The notes beneath the pieces were generated by a model, which saw nothing but the letters and a program-made list of their open reading frames with translations, searched no databases and was not told the DNA's origin. Source: Gnetum montanum (lineage: Eukaryota > Streptophyta > Gnetopsida > Gnetales > Gnetaceae). Taken from it: a stretch of DNA of 64,000 nucleotides. Numbering within the stretch: position 1 is the first letter of the stretch; every line of letters begins with the position of its first letter. Below, in pieces: positions 44,009 to 57,099 of this stretch. The stretch is taken from contig MNCI01027256.1 in assembly GCA_015680685.1 (NCBI GenBank), positions 119,107-183,106 on the forward strand. Direction: 5' to 3'. The position numbers were made by a program, and so were the translations under genes.

Positions 44009-46380
44009 ATGTCTTCTTCTCATAGGAGTGATTCTCCACCCAAGTGTGATGAAGTAAATCAGTAGCTGTCTAAACAATACAGAGTGGTATATGATCATCC
44101 TAATGAGTATGTATCCAATTTAACCTTCATCCTACACCAAGATGAACTATTTCAATGGCCCAACATGGAGGGAAACATCTTGTTACCACCCAATCAATCC
44201 ATTCCTGTGATGCTCTAACAAACTCTTCTGTGATTGGGATTCCAAGGACTTCATGCTAAGTATGTTGTGCAAGATAGTAATGCCAAGGATTATCATCCCA
44301 CTAATGCACAACATCTAAGAGATCAATAGGTAGAGTAGCACTAAGAATCTGCAAAGAGGAAGTGGTTCAATGATTTCCCATACCTGACATACCAAAAATA
44401 TGGTGGAGAATCCTTCTTTGGGGCTTTTCCATTCAGTGAAACTCCTCTCTTTGACTTCGATGAAGGAGGTCAAAATAAAAACCTATAGTCCATGATCCAT
44501 AACCTAGGTTCTGGTAAGAACAGATCCAATGACAAAGGGGGATCCAAGGAGGAGAGTCATGGCAGGGATGCAAATAAGAAACTTGATTATGAACATGGCC
44601 ATAATCACCAAAGAGGGGGTGGCAAGCACTGTGATGATGCTAGTCCTCCATCCTCTTCACCTTCATCATCATCTTCCTCTTTTGGCTCTGATTGCAACTA
44701 TATGAGGCGTGATCATGATGGAGGTGACTGACAGAACCAAGATGATTGTAGGGACCATTGGGCAAGTTAAGATCCAGGGCTCAAGCATTCAAGAGAGACT
44801 CATTGCCATGGACAAAGGGGTAGCAGAGGGCATCATAGGCACCATAATCATGGCCTAAATGAGCCTTTTCTCACTACCTAAAGCATGCTAAACATTGTAG
44901 AGGTAGTAAGAATTTCTACAAGGCACATTAAGGATAGTCAAATTAAAAGGCTAAACATGAACAATATTCCTAGTTTTAAAGGGGGATATAACTCAAATTC
45001 ATAGAACCATCTTTAATCTTTCCACGATGTCTTTTCCTTGCAAAATATATAAAAAGATTGGAAAAATCTTAAATTTTTTCCCAAGACACTCATTAAAGAA
45101 ATAGAAAGCAGGTGCCGATCCTTAGAACTGGAATCCATCATACAATGGAGTACAATGCTCAAACTATTCAATGACAAATATCAAACATAATCCTGAGTGT
45201 CCAACTTGAGGAAGTAGATCCAAGGATGGAAACAAGGGATACATAAACCTTTGGATGCCACCATGGACCAATACTATTCTCTATTACATAGATGTCTTGG
45301 CCATGGTTAGTCTTAATAGAAGCAACTTTACCATATCGTAGATGGGCTCTAATCAGAAATGAGGAGAATCTTGGTGTCTATGCCCAAGGGAAATTGTCAG
45401 AGTTAACAGTCCATTAGATTCAACAGTTAATTGAGTAGGTAGCAAAAGAAGAAGGAGAGTTGAGAAAACATGAAAGTGCAGAAGAATATAACTGTAGTCC
45501 TTCCATTTCCAAGAGGGAGGTTCAATTTTGTGACAATGAGAAGGAATCATCACTTGATGAGGTGGTGAACTAGAAGATCTTTCTAATTCAAAATTTTACT
45601 TCTAAAATTTTAGCTAAGGTAGATTAAGTATGGGACTCTATGGATAGTAGATTTCAAGCTACTCTGAAAATTACTAAAGAGTCAAAAGAACAAGGTAGTA
45701 ATCATGATCGCAAGAGACAAAAGAAAGCTGAATGTGCCAATCAAAGGGGTAAGGGAAAGATTGCTACAATAGAGGAAGTTGTAGGAACCAAATTAGATGA
45801 TGATGGTAGGTGTGAAATTTGCCAATATGAACATCCTAAAGGATGTTGCCCCATCATTTTACACTTACAAGAGTTTGGGGTGTATGCTCTAAATCCACAA
45901 CTAGCAAGAAGGCAAACACCTAGAAGATTTCTTTATCCTCAAGGTAATCCTAGGTAGTTTCATCAATAACAACAATATTATCCAAGTGAAACTTCATCGC
46001 AATATATGAGCAGTAAAAATAATGGCAACAACCACAGTCATGGGCACTACCACTGCTAAGGCAGCAATACCCTTACAGATAATCTGATCCATATGAGTAT
46101 TATGCTTAGCAAACCCTATCTCCCTCTATCTCCATGTGACTCTTTTAGTCATGTTTCTCCTTTTCAACATTACTACTATCCTCTCAAATATTATTGAACT
46201 CATTCTCAACATTCAAGGAGGGATACCACCTTTTATCCTTATCCTTCTCCTACCCTTGCATCTATTCCTCCACCCTTGACATAGCTACCACCTGCTCCAT
46301 CTATGCAAGGTGAACTTCTAGCCCAACCACAACAATGTAACATCACCATGGCTATTAATCTATAACTAATTCATCAACCA
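44009..46380 (+). pseudogene. gag of element D with CX2CX3HX3C knuckle
   Basis: It starts M-S-S-S-H-R-S-D-S-P-P-K and continues E-Y-V-S-N-L-T-F-I-L-H-Q-D-E. A Ser-rich linker lies at 44,640-44,690. Core text is K-F-F-P-K-T-L-I and then W-S-T-M-L-K-L-F-N-D-K-Y (about 45,060-45,180), the retrotransposon gag fold. A 105-residue open frame at 45,640-45,957 holds R-C-E-I-C-Q-Y-E-H-P-K-G-C-C and A-L-N-P-Q-L-A-R-R. This is the best-preserved knuckle in the window. Confidence 0.8.
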
Positions 46381-46393
46381 AAGACACTAGATC

Positions 46394-47000
46394 ATGGAAA
46401 CAACCTTTTTTCTGACCAACATTCCACCTAAGCCCTCACATGCACATGCAATTGGAAACCTTGCTTCTCCATCTCTCTCTATATCTAATTCCTTTAAGTC
46501 CCCTTTAAAACAAATGCCACCTAGGATCCATACTATTATGCTCACTCATGTTGTATCTAATTGGATTCAGGATAGCAACCTTCATAGAAAATTAGTTGAT
46601 CCTAGAATTCCTCTTATCTATTTGCAAATTTCTAGGAATGAACCATGTAAAGCTCTTATTGATTTAGGCTCTATTGTGAATTTGATTTCTCATGAGATGT
46701 ACACTGCCTAGAACCTATTGCCCCTCAAGAAGAGTAATATCTGATTAGAATTGTTGGACTAGTCCATAACTATTTCATTAGGGCTAGTGGAAGACATTGT
46801 GACCATTGTCTGTGGGTGGTCTTATCCTACTAATATCTTAGTAATCTAGGTTGAGAACTGTAAATGGAACTTCCCAATCATCATGGGAAGGTCATGGCTA
46901 AGCACTGTTGATGCAAGAATGAGCATCAAAGATCTTTCCCTAGAAATATCTAATGAAAATATATTCTAGAAGATCAAGAAGAAGTGACTTCCATGCTTTA
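46394..47000 (+). pseudogene. Aspartic protease of element D
   Basis: The 105-residue frame (46,394-46,711) reads M-L-T-H-V-V-S-N-W-I, P-L-I-Y-L-Q-I and A-L-I-D-L-G-S-I-V-N-L-I-S-H-E. Broken text follows with G-L-V-E-D-I-V-T-I-V and P-I-I-M-G-R-S-W-L-S-T-V. As in element B the triad is D-L-G. Confidence 0.8.
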
Positions 47001-47954
47001 TAAATAAGTAACAAACTGCTCACCTCTTATGGAGAGACAAAAACACAAGTCATAGATTGTGACAAACCACTTCTCCTTGAGCTTTTGCATTAACAATTGT
47101 AATAGTCTTTCTATGTGTTTGTGTGCATGTTTTGTTGACAACTTGTGTGTGTGCTTTGTTTGGACTATGGTGGAAATGGCTAATTGGAATAGTAATAAAT
47201 TTGTTGACCATATTTTTATATGTATTATGATTAAATGTTTAAATACTTTATGCCTACGAAATATGATTTAAAACACATGATGGAAATGTTTTAAAATAAT
47301 AATAATAAATGATATATGGGAAAACAAAATAGTTTCTATTCTATTTCAACAGAGATGCTAAGAAACAAAGGACAAAGCTATAAGGTGTGTCTCAAGAGCT
47401 AAAACAAGTATGTTGAGATGCAAAAGAATGCTCATATAGAGGAACTTGACCTATGAATCAAGTTGGAGGAACCCGACCCATGAATTAGGGATATTGTGTG
47501 CAAATACTGTAGCTTTATATTTTTTTTAATTTTATTTTATCTAAATGTGATGCGTTGCTTTTTTTAGTTTAAAATAGTAGAGTAGAAGTACCCTCTCCAT
47601 GGCTGTAAAAAGGTCACTTGATGACCTTTTAAGGCTCGTAAGACAATGGGAAAATTCACATCACTAAAAGAAGGTGCCTTATTTGATTATGTATCTTGAA
47701 TTGCCCTTATCATGAATCTACTTGAAAACTCTTTCCTTGCATCTTATGACAATTTTGAATGATAAAGAGATAGATATTATGTTGGAATATTTTGTAACTA
47801 TCAAGAGGAATTGAACCTGAGATCTAGCAAAATCTAAATTCTAAAATATTAAAAGTTGTTGATTTAGGAGTTGAACCTACAACCTATGAATATACATATT
47901 TTATTGATTTTTTTATAGTAATCATGAAGAGAATTGAACTCATGAACCATTGCT

Positions 47955-48010
<56 letters not shown>

Positions 48011-49440
48011 ACTTTAAAAAGAAAGAAAAGAATACGAACAATCCCCAAGAAGTCAGTTACAAGAAACCATTCATTATTCCTTATTCCACCTACAAATAGG
48101 AAGAGGAGGAGATGAAAATAAGAGGACACAAGGCAAAAGTAGCTATGTAGAACACACACACACACAAAATATATAGCAATAGGAAGTGTAGTTAAAAAGG
48201 GAGAGAAGACTATGGCTGCTACAAGAGATAGTAAGGAGAAAGAAATCAAGAGTGTCATAGCAATCCAATATTCTGATAATTCCTCCTAGTAAGCAAGATA
48301 TCTATGCAAGGAGGTAAACTGATCCATCTCTATTCTGTTTGATAATGGCTAGCAAGGGCTGATTTTCTCAAACTTTTCTCTTCTTGCTTATCTAACCAAC
48401 TTCAGAATACTTGTATGAAAATATCAAGATTGTTGTTGTAAGCTTTGTTTTTTTTTTTTTGAAATCCTTTATTACCATTTTTTGGATCTCTCAAGCTATC
48501 CTCTACACTCTCACACCTAAATGACTTGGATGAAAGTTTTTTCTGTAACAATTCAAAAACACCCATAACGATTTGGGGCATTTTTGGCATAGGATTGCTA
48601 GTAGGGGCTATGGATCCTTGATATGAGGATTGGTACCACTAGTAGAAAGCGAGAGTATCCTTGGGCCCATTAATAATTATGTATGTTTTAAAATTGTTGA
48701 ATTCTTGGATTTTGGTTGGAATTTGGTTGATGAACCCTCTCCTTTGAATGCATAAATCTTGGATCTAAATCTTGAACTATACTATTTTTCCTATACCTTC
48801 TCAAGTATGATTTTGATATCTTTCTATAAGTTGATGAAGNAAACCTAGGATGTTAATTGATGGTTGTGATCTATCTATTCTCTACTATTGAACATATGAA
48901 TTTCTTGATTAAATGATTATAGGTAAAATGGTTACAAAATTTGAATTTAGATCTTGTTTTTGTGTGTGGTTGGAAATTATAAAATATTATTATGTGATTG
49001 AACAAATATGAGATTATTAATTTATCTACTTTTGTTTTCAAATGTGCAAATGATCTTAATTAAATATTTCTTTTTAGGTTGAATAATAAAAAGTTTGATT
49101 TTTTTTAATTTGATGAATTTGCACATATATTTTACTATGGCTATTTCTTTATAAGATTATCTCTTGATTCATAAAAATTAATATTGATTGACTTGTTTTA
49201 GAGCTAGATCTAGGTGTTGTTGATCTCATTTTAATTTTATTGGTTAATGCTAGTTTCATTGTTGTAGAAAGAAAGCCACCTGGGCATTTTTTTTTTCTTT
49301 CTAGGGGGCTTTGGGTGCTAACGCTTGCTCCTTATGAATGGGTGTTACAAACTTGGGATTTAGAAAGTGAATTGGAATTGATAATAAGAGCTCGAATCTT
49401 GAGCAAAATATGGATTTAGAAAGTGGAACTGAACATCTGA
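47001..49440. other. Region without recognised gene
   Basis: AT-rich sequence with a GA microsatellite and a single N at 48,840. Short frames at 47,059 (+) and 48,258 (-) look like chance ORFs, the latter driven by the GA run. Confidence 0.4.
47954..48010. repeat. (GA)n microsatellite
   Basis: About 57 bases of nearly pure ga repeats with two aa interruptions. A shorter (ac)7-like run lies at 48,152-48,166. Confidence 0.9.
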
Positions 49441-49444
49441 AGAG

Positions 49445-49996
49445 TTAGAATATGGATGAGTAAGCTATAGGCACAATCTAGAATCAATTTTGGCAAAAAT
49501 AAGGCTATTTTGGCCAAGGGTAATGTCATTGACACTAGAGTTGAAAAATTTCTAACTCTAGAATGTGCTACAAAAGCCTAAAAATTCAATCTCTAAAAGT
49601 AATACTAAAGGTGTAGAAGGTGGCCATAGAGCACACAGGTGCTATAATGGTGGAAAATGCTCGTTCTTTTTATCTCTTGAAATCTAACAAGTGCTCTCAA
49701 ATCTCAAGAAACTAACCCCCACATTTGTGTTTTGAATTTGTATTTATATGCCTAAGGTTGCCAATTCCAACTTAGGTTTATTAAAATCAAACTCAAAGTT
49801 AAGTATAGTTCACCCAAAGTTGACATTGAGTTCGAAAATAGCAAGTTCGACTGTTGAGTTTAGTGAATATGAATGATGTGACACTTTAACATCAACATCA
49901 CCAACACTTAAGACAAAGTTTTGTATTTTTGTCGCAAGTGATGGTTCTAGGCCTTTGGGATCTCATTTGACCTCCTAACTGATGTTAGATGGTGTC
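49445..49996 (-). repeat. Dispersed repeat X, copy 2 (inverted)
   Basis: This is the reverse-complement counterpart of 25,735-26,300. Landmarks are cacaatctagaatcaatttt, ctctagaatgtgctacaaaa, gtatttatatgcctaaggtt and tttgacctcctaactgatgt. It lies just left of element E, so E inserted beside or at the edge of it. Confidence 0.6.
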
Positions 49997-50010
49997 AAGA
50001 TGATGCTGAG

Positions 50011-50846
50011 TGATGAGTATTGGCATATCTCAACACTCTACCATACAAATCAACGGACAATGTAATTATGCTAGGAGTTGATGTTAAGTTCATGATCATT
50101 GTCTTCTCACTTTGAGTTAGTGAAATCTTGATGTATGGTTTAACTCATAGTGAGGCATATGATAGATGATGTTGTAAGGCTCTTAGTACTTCTAGTTACA
50201 AACATAATGAAGGTTGAGAATCGAAATCTAAATATAAGTAATGATTGTAATGTAAATCTACTCTAACCTATAGCGATGAGCATCCAGTCTTGGTCTGTCG
50301 TACATGCCTTAGGCTCATGTAAGTGTAACTGGGATTACGAAGTGAAATTGCTACTGAGTGAATTAAGCGAGACCACTACTGGGTTGCCAAAAAATTACAC
50401 TTAAATGCTCGAAACTAGTCATACCCATTCTGCTTATCTAATGAACATGGAAAGTAAAGTACTTCGAAATGTAAAGAGCTAAGCTAAGTAAATAGGAAAA
50501 ATTATGCTAAGTAAAACAAAAGAACTAAGTGGATGTTGCAATGATGAAAAACAATATTGATCTTTATTTTTGGTCATAAATTGTGCCCAAGTACAATTTA
50601 CTCAAATAAAAACTTCAGTTAACTACTCAACACTAGACTGGGGACATTCACATTATCGCTAAAACTACAAAAACAAACTGTAAGAATCTAGCTAAGGGTG
50701 GAATGAAAATTTCTTGTTTCATGTGCATCCAAGTGTCATATTTATAGGGTTTCACAACTCTCAAGACATCACATCAACGATGACGTAAGATGAGCTACGA
50801 TATCATTAATATGATATTGCATCAGTGCAAAAATTGGTTTTATCAT
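50011..50846 (-). repeat. 3' LTR of element E
   Basis: Plus-strand text runs tgatgagtattggcatatct ... aaattggttttatca. A TATA box in minus orientation (tatttatagggtttc) lies near 50,748. Relative to the 5' LTR it lacks about 36 bases near 50,053. Confidence 0.85.
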
Positions 50847-51069
50847 ACCTTGATAATTGACTAGAAACTCATCCTCAAGTTAAAACAAAATGAAGATAGA
50901 GTCCCTTACAAAATTAGGAGGTAGACTTAACTTGACATGAGTTGACTATTTACATGACTTTGAATGCCACATTGGTGGTTTTAACAAAAATTGGGCATTG
51001 TTAATAATTGAAAAATAGAACAAAACAAAAATTGAAGTAGTGTGATGTAGCCTTAAGTTCTTGGCGATG

Positions 51070-53840
51070 GAGGCTCTACCATCGACTTCTTCCCCTTTTC
51101 GTTAGGCTTTTGTAATTGGTATTTGTTTAAGAATGCTTGAAGCTTCTTCTCTTCCATCCTAGGATCATGTACCATCCATGTTGATTATGCAATGTTTGAT
51201 GGAGTTGGTACATCCCACAAGCATGGTAGTTGCGAGAACATTTTATTTTCTTTAATGTACCACACTGCAAACTATCTTCTCTCTTCTTCAAATGCTCTGG
51301 ATATCTTACTAAGTTCTTGGTAGTTAGACATTCTACATGCTAGATTCACTACAATGTCTTTTTGCCCTTACTAGTTAGCTTTGACAACTTCTAGTTCTGC
51401 ATTTGCTACATGTAATTTCTTCAAAGCATCCTTTCTATCAAAAAAATCCTTCTCATACATGGCATACACAACTACTACCTCTTGCTCAAGTTCATTCCTA
51501 GGTTATCCTCTTGTCAACATGGCCAAGTTAGCATATCAAAGATTTTCTAACCCTATGTATTCTATAAAATCTTCAATTTGCAAGTCTATTTTTGATCTTG
51601 GCTTGGTGAACGTGGGCTAAAATATCCAAGATGGGCTACCAATCTTGAGTCTAAGCCATTATGGAATTGACTTTTGCCTTTTCCATCTAGATTTCTTTCT
51701 CATTTATTTGCTTTTACATCCCCACTTGGTCCTTGAAGTGCTCCTTGAGCTTTTCATACCTTTTGGCCTCATTTTGCCATACAATTCTCAATAGTTGACT
51801 TTTGCCTAATAGCACATACTTCTTCCATTGATAAAGTCCTATTTTCTCATGCCAATTTGTTCATGTATTGGTTGACTCTAATTAATTGTTTTCTTAATTG
51901 ATGAATACTTTCCTCAAGAACATTTTTCTACTTTTCTATATTTGTCAACCTTGTGTTGTTAGCAATGAGCTTTTTATTTTGCTCTTTCAAGGCTATGAGG
52001 GCTTTGGGGGATGTATATGTTTGTGCTTCAATAACTAAGGCATTCCACACTACCTTCTCTCTTTTCATCTCTACTCGTATGTTCCGGGAAATCAACTACC
52101 TCACTTGATTTTTTTTTGTATTGCTCAAGCTAGTCCAAGGAAACAAATCGTGTAGGATCCCTTACTTCTACTCTAAGAGCTACTAATTCATTTTTTAATC
52201 TTTGCATTTCATTTTCAGTGTGTTCTACTCTTGTCTCTGCCATCATCAACTTTCCCTTTGTAGCTATTAAATTAGACTATACTGCTATGATATCATTGGG
52301 GATATCAAAAAGATTTTGAATGACATGGCTGATCTGCAACATTCTATCAAGTATGTCTTCATGTTTAATAGGAGCCATTATAGTACCAGCTAGCATTTGA
52401 GCATCTTTAGTTCCAAAGATATTGGTTGGTGGTACAACAGTAACATTGAAGAATTTCTTAATATGATTAATTATTACTTTAACTACTCTCGTTGCATCTT
52501 GTTGCTACATAACCATGACTATGACACCTTCACTACTTTCTAGCATTACTTGGAATGATGTAGTCTTCCCTAAAATTTATTATGCCAGGTTTTCCTCTTC
52601 TCCTATTTACAATGACACCTACCCACTGACAAGGTTTGTAGAAACTATGGACGTCACCAAGGTTTCTCTAACTTTATAAAGATTGAAGCCCCCCCTTACT
52701 TCTCAGCTAATTATATCTGGGATTTGACAGATATGGCTCATTGATGGACAATAGTCTTGTGGAGGTGGTCAAGCTTGTTGTTTTGATTTATCTCCAGCAA
52801 GTGTTTGAATCACTAGGTCCTACCTGTTGTTGTTGTTTGGTAGCTAGAATGTTACTGGTAGGGGTTGAACCTAAAGCTCCCTCAGTACCTGTTGGCTTCT
52901 CTAGTTGATCCTTCTTTGGTGGCACTAGTTTTGATATTTTCACATAAGAGGCATTCTAGGCTTTCCTTGGGACATTGTTAGTATAACCCAAAATCCCTGC
53001 TTGTTTACAAAGCTTCCTTATATAGTAAGGAAATGGTAGTGCTGGTTTTCCTACCTTCTTCTCCTTGAACTGTCTATGAATCTCTAAGAATATTATATGT
53101 GTGATGTTGGCATTAAACATGCCCATTAGTATAGCACTCCCTCAAGCTACATAAGTGGAGATTCTATTAAGCCTCTTAGTTGGGAATAAGTGGTAAGTCC
53201 CAATCTTAAAATAGATTTTCTCCTCAATAGTCATTTCACTGTAGTCTTTATCTTCCTTGCCATAGATACTTTGTAGCCACAATTTCTTAGCATCTATATC
53301 TAACCTTGTTAAAATAGGTGCAACATTGGCTCCTTCATTTAGAATGTTTAAGGCTTTAGCAATTGCCTCAACAGAGTACAACACAGAGACTCCTTTGATC
53401 TTTACTGTTGCATCAGCCTATTTATTCCACCAGAATTGATAAACTTCTCCTAAATACCATTATGCATTGTTGGATAATGTTGGCCATAGTGGAGATGCCT
53501 GGAGTTATGTTCTTATAGTTTCTAGAGAAAACTCCATGAATGGGCCAAAGTTTAGTTCCACGATGACCATGGACATGATGAAATTTTCTTGGATGGCATG
53601 TAGACAATCCATAGACAATGTGAGACACTATACTTGTTCAAGTGCTAGTGATGCCTCTGCTTCTACTTGTGTTGATTGTTCAATGTCAGAAGTTTGTTGA
53701 TGAATGCTGAACGATTGAGCCTCCTACTCAACATGTTCATCTTGTGGAGTTTATTCTCCTTCTTGGCCTTTTCCATGGCCTTATGGTCTTTTACTACCAT
53801 GTTGAGAAGGTTCTTTGGTTGCTAGTCTCTTTGGGGCCAT
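51070..53840 (-). pseudogene. ORF3 (coiled-coil, post-integrase ORF) of element E
   Basis: It starts at 53,840 with M-A-P-K-R-L-A-T-K. An 80-residue open frame (53,384-53,142) has I-A-K-A-L-N-I-L-N and K-I-G-T-Y-H-L-F-P-T-K-R. It is followed by A-L-P-F-P-Y-Y-I-R-K-L-C-K and Y-T-N-N-V (about 53,060-52,970). A Gln/Pro/Thr-rich linker comes next, then a long charged helical part that ends near 51,070. This matches ORF3 of element A in order and motifs. The function is unknown; the position resembles the extra ORF of Athila-type elements, and no membrane segment was found. Confidence 0.7.
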
Positions 53841-55990
53841 CTACAATCATCAAGAATTTAAGGTTACCAAAGTGTTTAAATTGGTTCTTGACGATTTATA
53901 ATCCTCCTCATACTCTTGGTTTAATTAGGTTCATAACTTTTCTTATTAGTTATGATCTTTATTATGATTGTAGAGTTAGAAAAATTCCAGAAAGAAGCCA
54001 CTAAGTGTTATGTTGTGAGTTATTATGACCTTTCACAATTATTGTTTATTTGTTTATTATGTTCTTAGATGGTTGGTATGGTTATTTAGGGGAATTAACT
54101 AAGTTTTTTTGGCTCAAATTTGGTTAGTTAGTTATAATATTCTTATTATTCTCTTATACTTACCCTTTATAGTGTCCTCTGGGCATTAGGAAATTTTGGC
54201 TCAAATATTCAGATATACATGCAATAGACCCTCCCACGACTAAGTTGAGCACTCCGAGATCAACAAGGTTCAAGAATTTCTCAAATTAGAGTTGCAATGA
54301 GGAAGTTGTGACATCAAGAAGTTTGCATGCTAGAGCTCAAAAAAATTGCAAAACCTCCGCTTGCTATGAAATGGTAGAATGAAATTTTTTTTAACTCCCA
54401 CACCTATTTATACTATTTTTATATATGTGACATTGTTGATATGACAGCATAGCTCCAACGTTGTAGGTCATATGATGTTGTAGCTACGATGTAATTGTTG
54501 AAAAATTTCAAATTTTTGATGGAAACAATGAGTTAATTGGATGATTTGGAAGACATAGAGACTTTTCTAAAGGGTTATGGATCATAGATGATGCTTAAAA
54601 TTCAAAAATTTGGCATTCAAAAGTTATAAGGAAGGAATCTTAGGTAATGAAAATTTATTGGATGTATATGAGATGGATTGAAGATTCTTAGTATTTGAAT
54701 GAATTATAAAGATTTGTGGGAAGTGTTCTTTGAGTGCTAAAGTGTTTAGGAAGCACAAGGTGACGTGGAATTGCTCATCATGTATGAGGTACAAGAGTTA
54801 TACAAGTGGGTCCTCCCCAAAGCAGGCTTCAACCTTTGGTGTCTTTGCATAACCACACCTACAAGTGTCTGTAGGTACTTAAGGAGTTGAATGTAAGATA
54901 TACTTGTCTAGCAAAACATACATGTTAATATTGCTAGATTGGAAAAATAACACCATATTATAAAAAACCATAAAATTATGATTAAATATAATAGTGAGGT
55001 GGTATGGAATATAGAAGGGATTGCAGAAAGTGGGACATGAGGTGTCTTACCAAGGCATAATGAATCCTTGTGTGTGATGTGTGGTTAAAGTAATAATTAG
55101 CCTTTCCATCCAAGATTCAAACCAAGTCCAAATCACTATCCAATGAGATTGCATTGTTTCATCCCCAAGACTAGCAACCATAAGACTACCATTTTTGTAA
55201 TGAGTATTACCACTTGACTACATAGTTCAAGGAAGGAATTTATTAATAGAACTCTTTTTATTTTTAGATTTTCGAGAAGTTGCCTACCTTCAGGCATGGG
55301 TAACATGTTTTTCCAGTGGAACCCTGAGAAAATTTATTCTGTGCTTTTATTTTATTTTTATGGTGTCAACCTTAGCAGAGGACTACCTTTAGACATAGGT
55401 AATATGTCATTCTAGTGACATGGTAAGGCAACACTTATTGTACACTTACTTCCAATTTTTGTTAGAACTCAAGAAAATAATACACCTTTTTAACAACAAG
55501 ATAAAACTCATAGTAGTGGTCCTAGAGAATCCATAGGTCCCCTTGATGTCAAACCCTTTTCATTTCCACTTGGTTCTTCACTCTTCTATCTAGGCATAAT
55601 GATCATAATTTTATTTTTTGTTTTATTATGAAAAGAATATCATTATGACCATGGTAAGAACCTATTGTTATTGATGGATGATGTGGTATCACTATATATG
55701 TAATCTAGGGTAATATGCATCTTATTGGAACTACATTTTTCTTTCTTCATTTCACTTTATTGGAAAAATCAACAAAAAATATCACAAAAATATGTACAAG
55801 GCAAAGGATGAAAATCATAAAAAGGAATGGAGAAATAGAGAAAGAATTTAAAAGACATCAAAGAATATCAAAGGATTACGAAATGAAAAAGTATAACAAA
55901 AAATTGTAAACCAAAAAAATTAGACAAAAGAAAGTTGAAAAGCATGGATTAATTCCTAAGTCAAGGTAAGATGTCTCCCCCATGATTGAA
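53841..55990 (-). other. Spacer between protease remnant and ORF3 of element E
   Basis: No gene. It holds purine blocks (minus strand) at about 54,231 (ttagtcgtgggaggg) and 55,976 (caatcatgggggagac). The gggtcctccccaaagcaggc segment shared with element B at 28,529 lies at 54,810. Element A's spacer (4,090-6,157) has equivalent blocks. Confidence 0.55.
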
Positions 55991-56079
55991 CTAATGGGCG
56001 AGTGTTAAGAAAATGTACCCTTGATCCCCTTGATCATATACTTTAGGATTCTCATTTATCATCCTTAGTGATTTAGTTT

Positions 56080-57000
56080 TTTAGTTATTATCCCATGTAA
56101 TATTGATGATAATCAAATTCTGATCTTCTAAGGACATATATCTCATTGGACTATATGATCTTTCCATTTCAGAAAGTCCAACTATACTTTCTTGTTTATT
56201 CTTAAATTCAAATTTGTAGTTTTTATTTCCACTATTTGTTGGTGTATGATTATGGTTTAGGATATATTTTTGTGAGTTCTTATTTTGGGTCATTTTCCTA
56301 GGGTAAGAGTTAATAAGTGAGTTAGATGTTCCCATGCATGTCTTGGATAGTTTTATGTTCTCAATTTTCAGCCACTAGGTGTCTTTTGGTTTAGTGGCCA
56401 ATGTTTCTTCTTATTCACACATTGGTTTCTCACATCTATTGTTGCCTAATATCAAGATTATAATGACATCCTAAAGTTTTGCTCCACAATTGCAACTTTC
56501 TTTATCAACAATAATGCATGGAATCCTTTGTGTATGTATGGCTCATTAGTCGTGTTCCTTAGAAATTTCCAGGGATAAGTCTCTTATTCCTAAGTTATCA
56601 CCAATTGTGCTAAGCCATGCTCTCCTTGTAATGATAGGAAATTCCCTATCATCATTCTTCACATTGATCACAAGAAAATCTGCTGGATAAGGCCATCCAT
56701 TGATAGTGGTCACTACATCTTCTATTTGTTCCAAAGGAATAGTGACTAATTGATCTACTAGCTCTAATCTTATGTTGTACTTCTTTAAGAGCAGTAGGTT
56801 CCATGCCTTGTATGTTTCTTGAGATATCAAGTTAACTTCAGAACCTGAGTCTAGTAGAGCCTTGCATGGTGAATTTCCACTGACTTGTAAATAAATCAAA
56901 TGACTTCCCAAATCAATTCTTTTCTTAGGAATAGCTCCTATCTTGATCTAGTCTAATACTATTTTAGTTAACATGAAAATCATAATCTATTGATTTGATT
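56080..57000 (-). pseudogene. Aspartic protease of element E, catalytic triad intact
   Basis: A 121-residue open frame (56,911-56,546) reads L-I-Y-L-Q-V-S-G-N and A-L-L-D-S-G-S-E-V-N-L-I-S. It continues V-T-I-P-L-E-Q-I-E-D-V-V and F-P-I-I-T-R-R-A-W-L-S-T. It is the only copy of the five with D-S-G; here T-R-R replaces the usual M-G-R flap-side text. Upstream at 57,000 the M-L-T-like start is damaged. The sequence after it (56,335-56,081) is the linker that would lead to RT, which is deleted. Confidence 0.82.
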
Positions 57001-57099
57001 GTTGGAGAAGCAGGGTGTTTGTAGCAGGATCCTTCATATAAGCAACATGATTCATTGAAGTTCTTGCTTTACTAGTTTTTTTGGGTTTGTCTTGAAGAA

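Larger units (their letters stand above)
42983..47000 (+). mobile_element. Ty3/gypsy element D, 5' stub (LTR, gag, protease)
   Basis: It has a 5' LTR (42,983-43,848), a primer-binding site, gag and most of protease. Similarity to the other copies ends at about 47,000, shortly after the L-S-L-E-I-S segment. It begins inside the protease gene of element C, so it inserted there. RT onward is missing. Confidence 0.85.

Noticed and set aside
47884-48258. 124-codon minus-strand ORF, apparent membrane protein
   Set aside because: The Ser-Leu run is the GA microsatellite translated; no homologous domain or splice context.
51070-53840. ORF3 as a retroviral envelope gene
   Set aside because: No signal peptide, transmembrane helix or cleavage site was seen; only position after integrase supports it.
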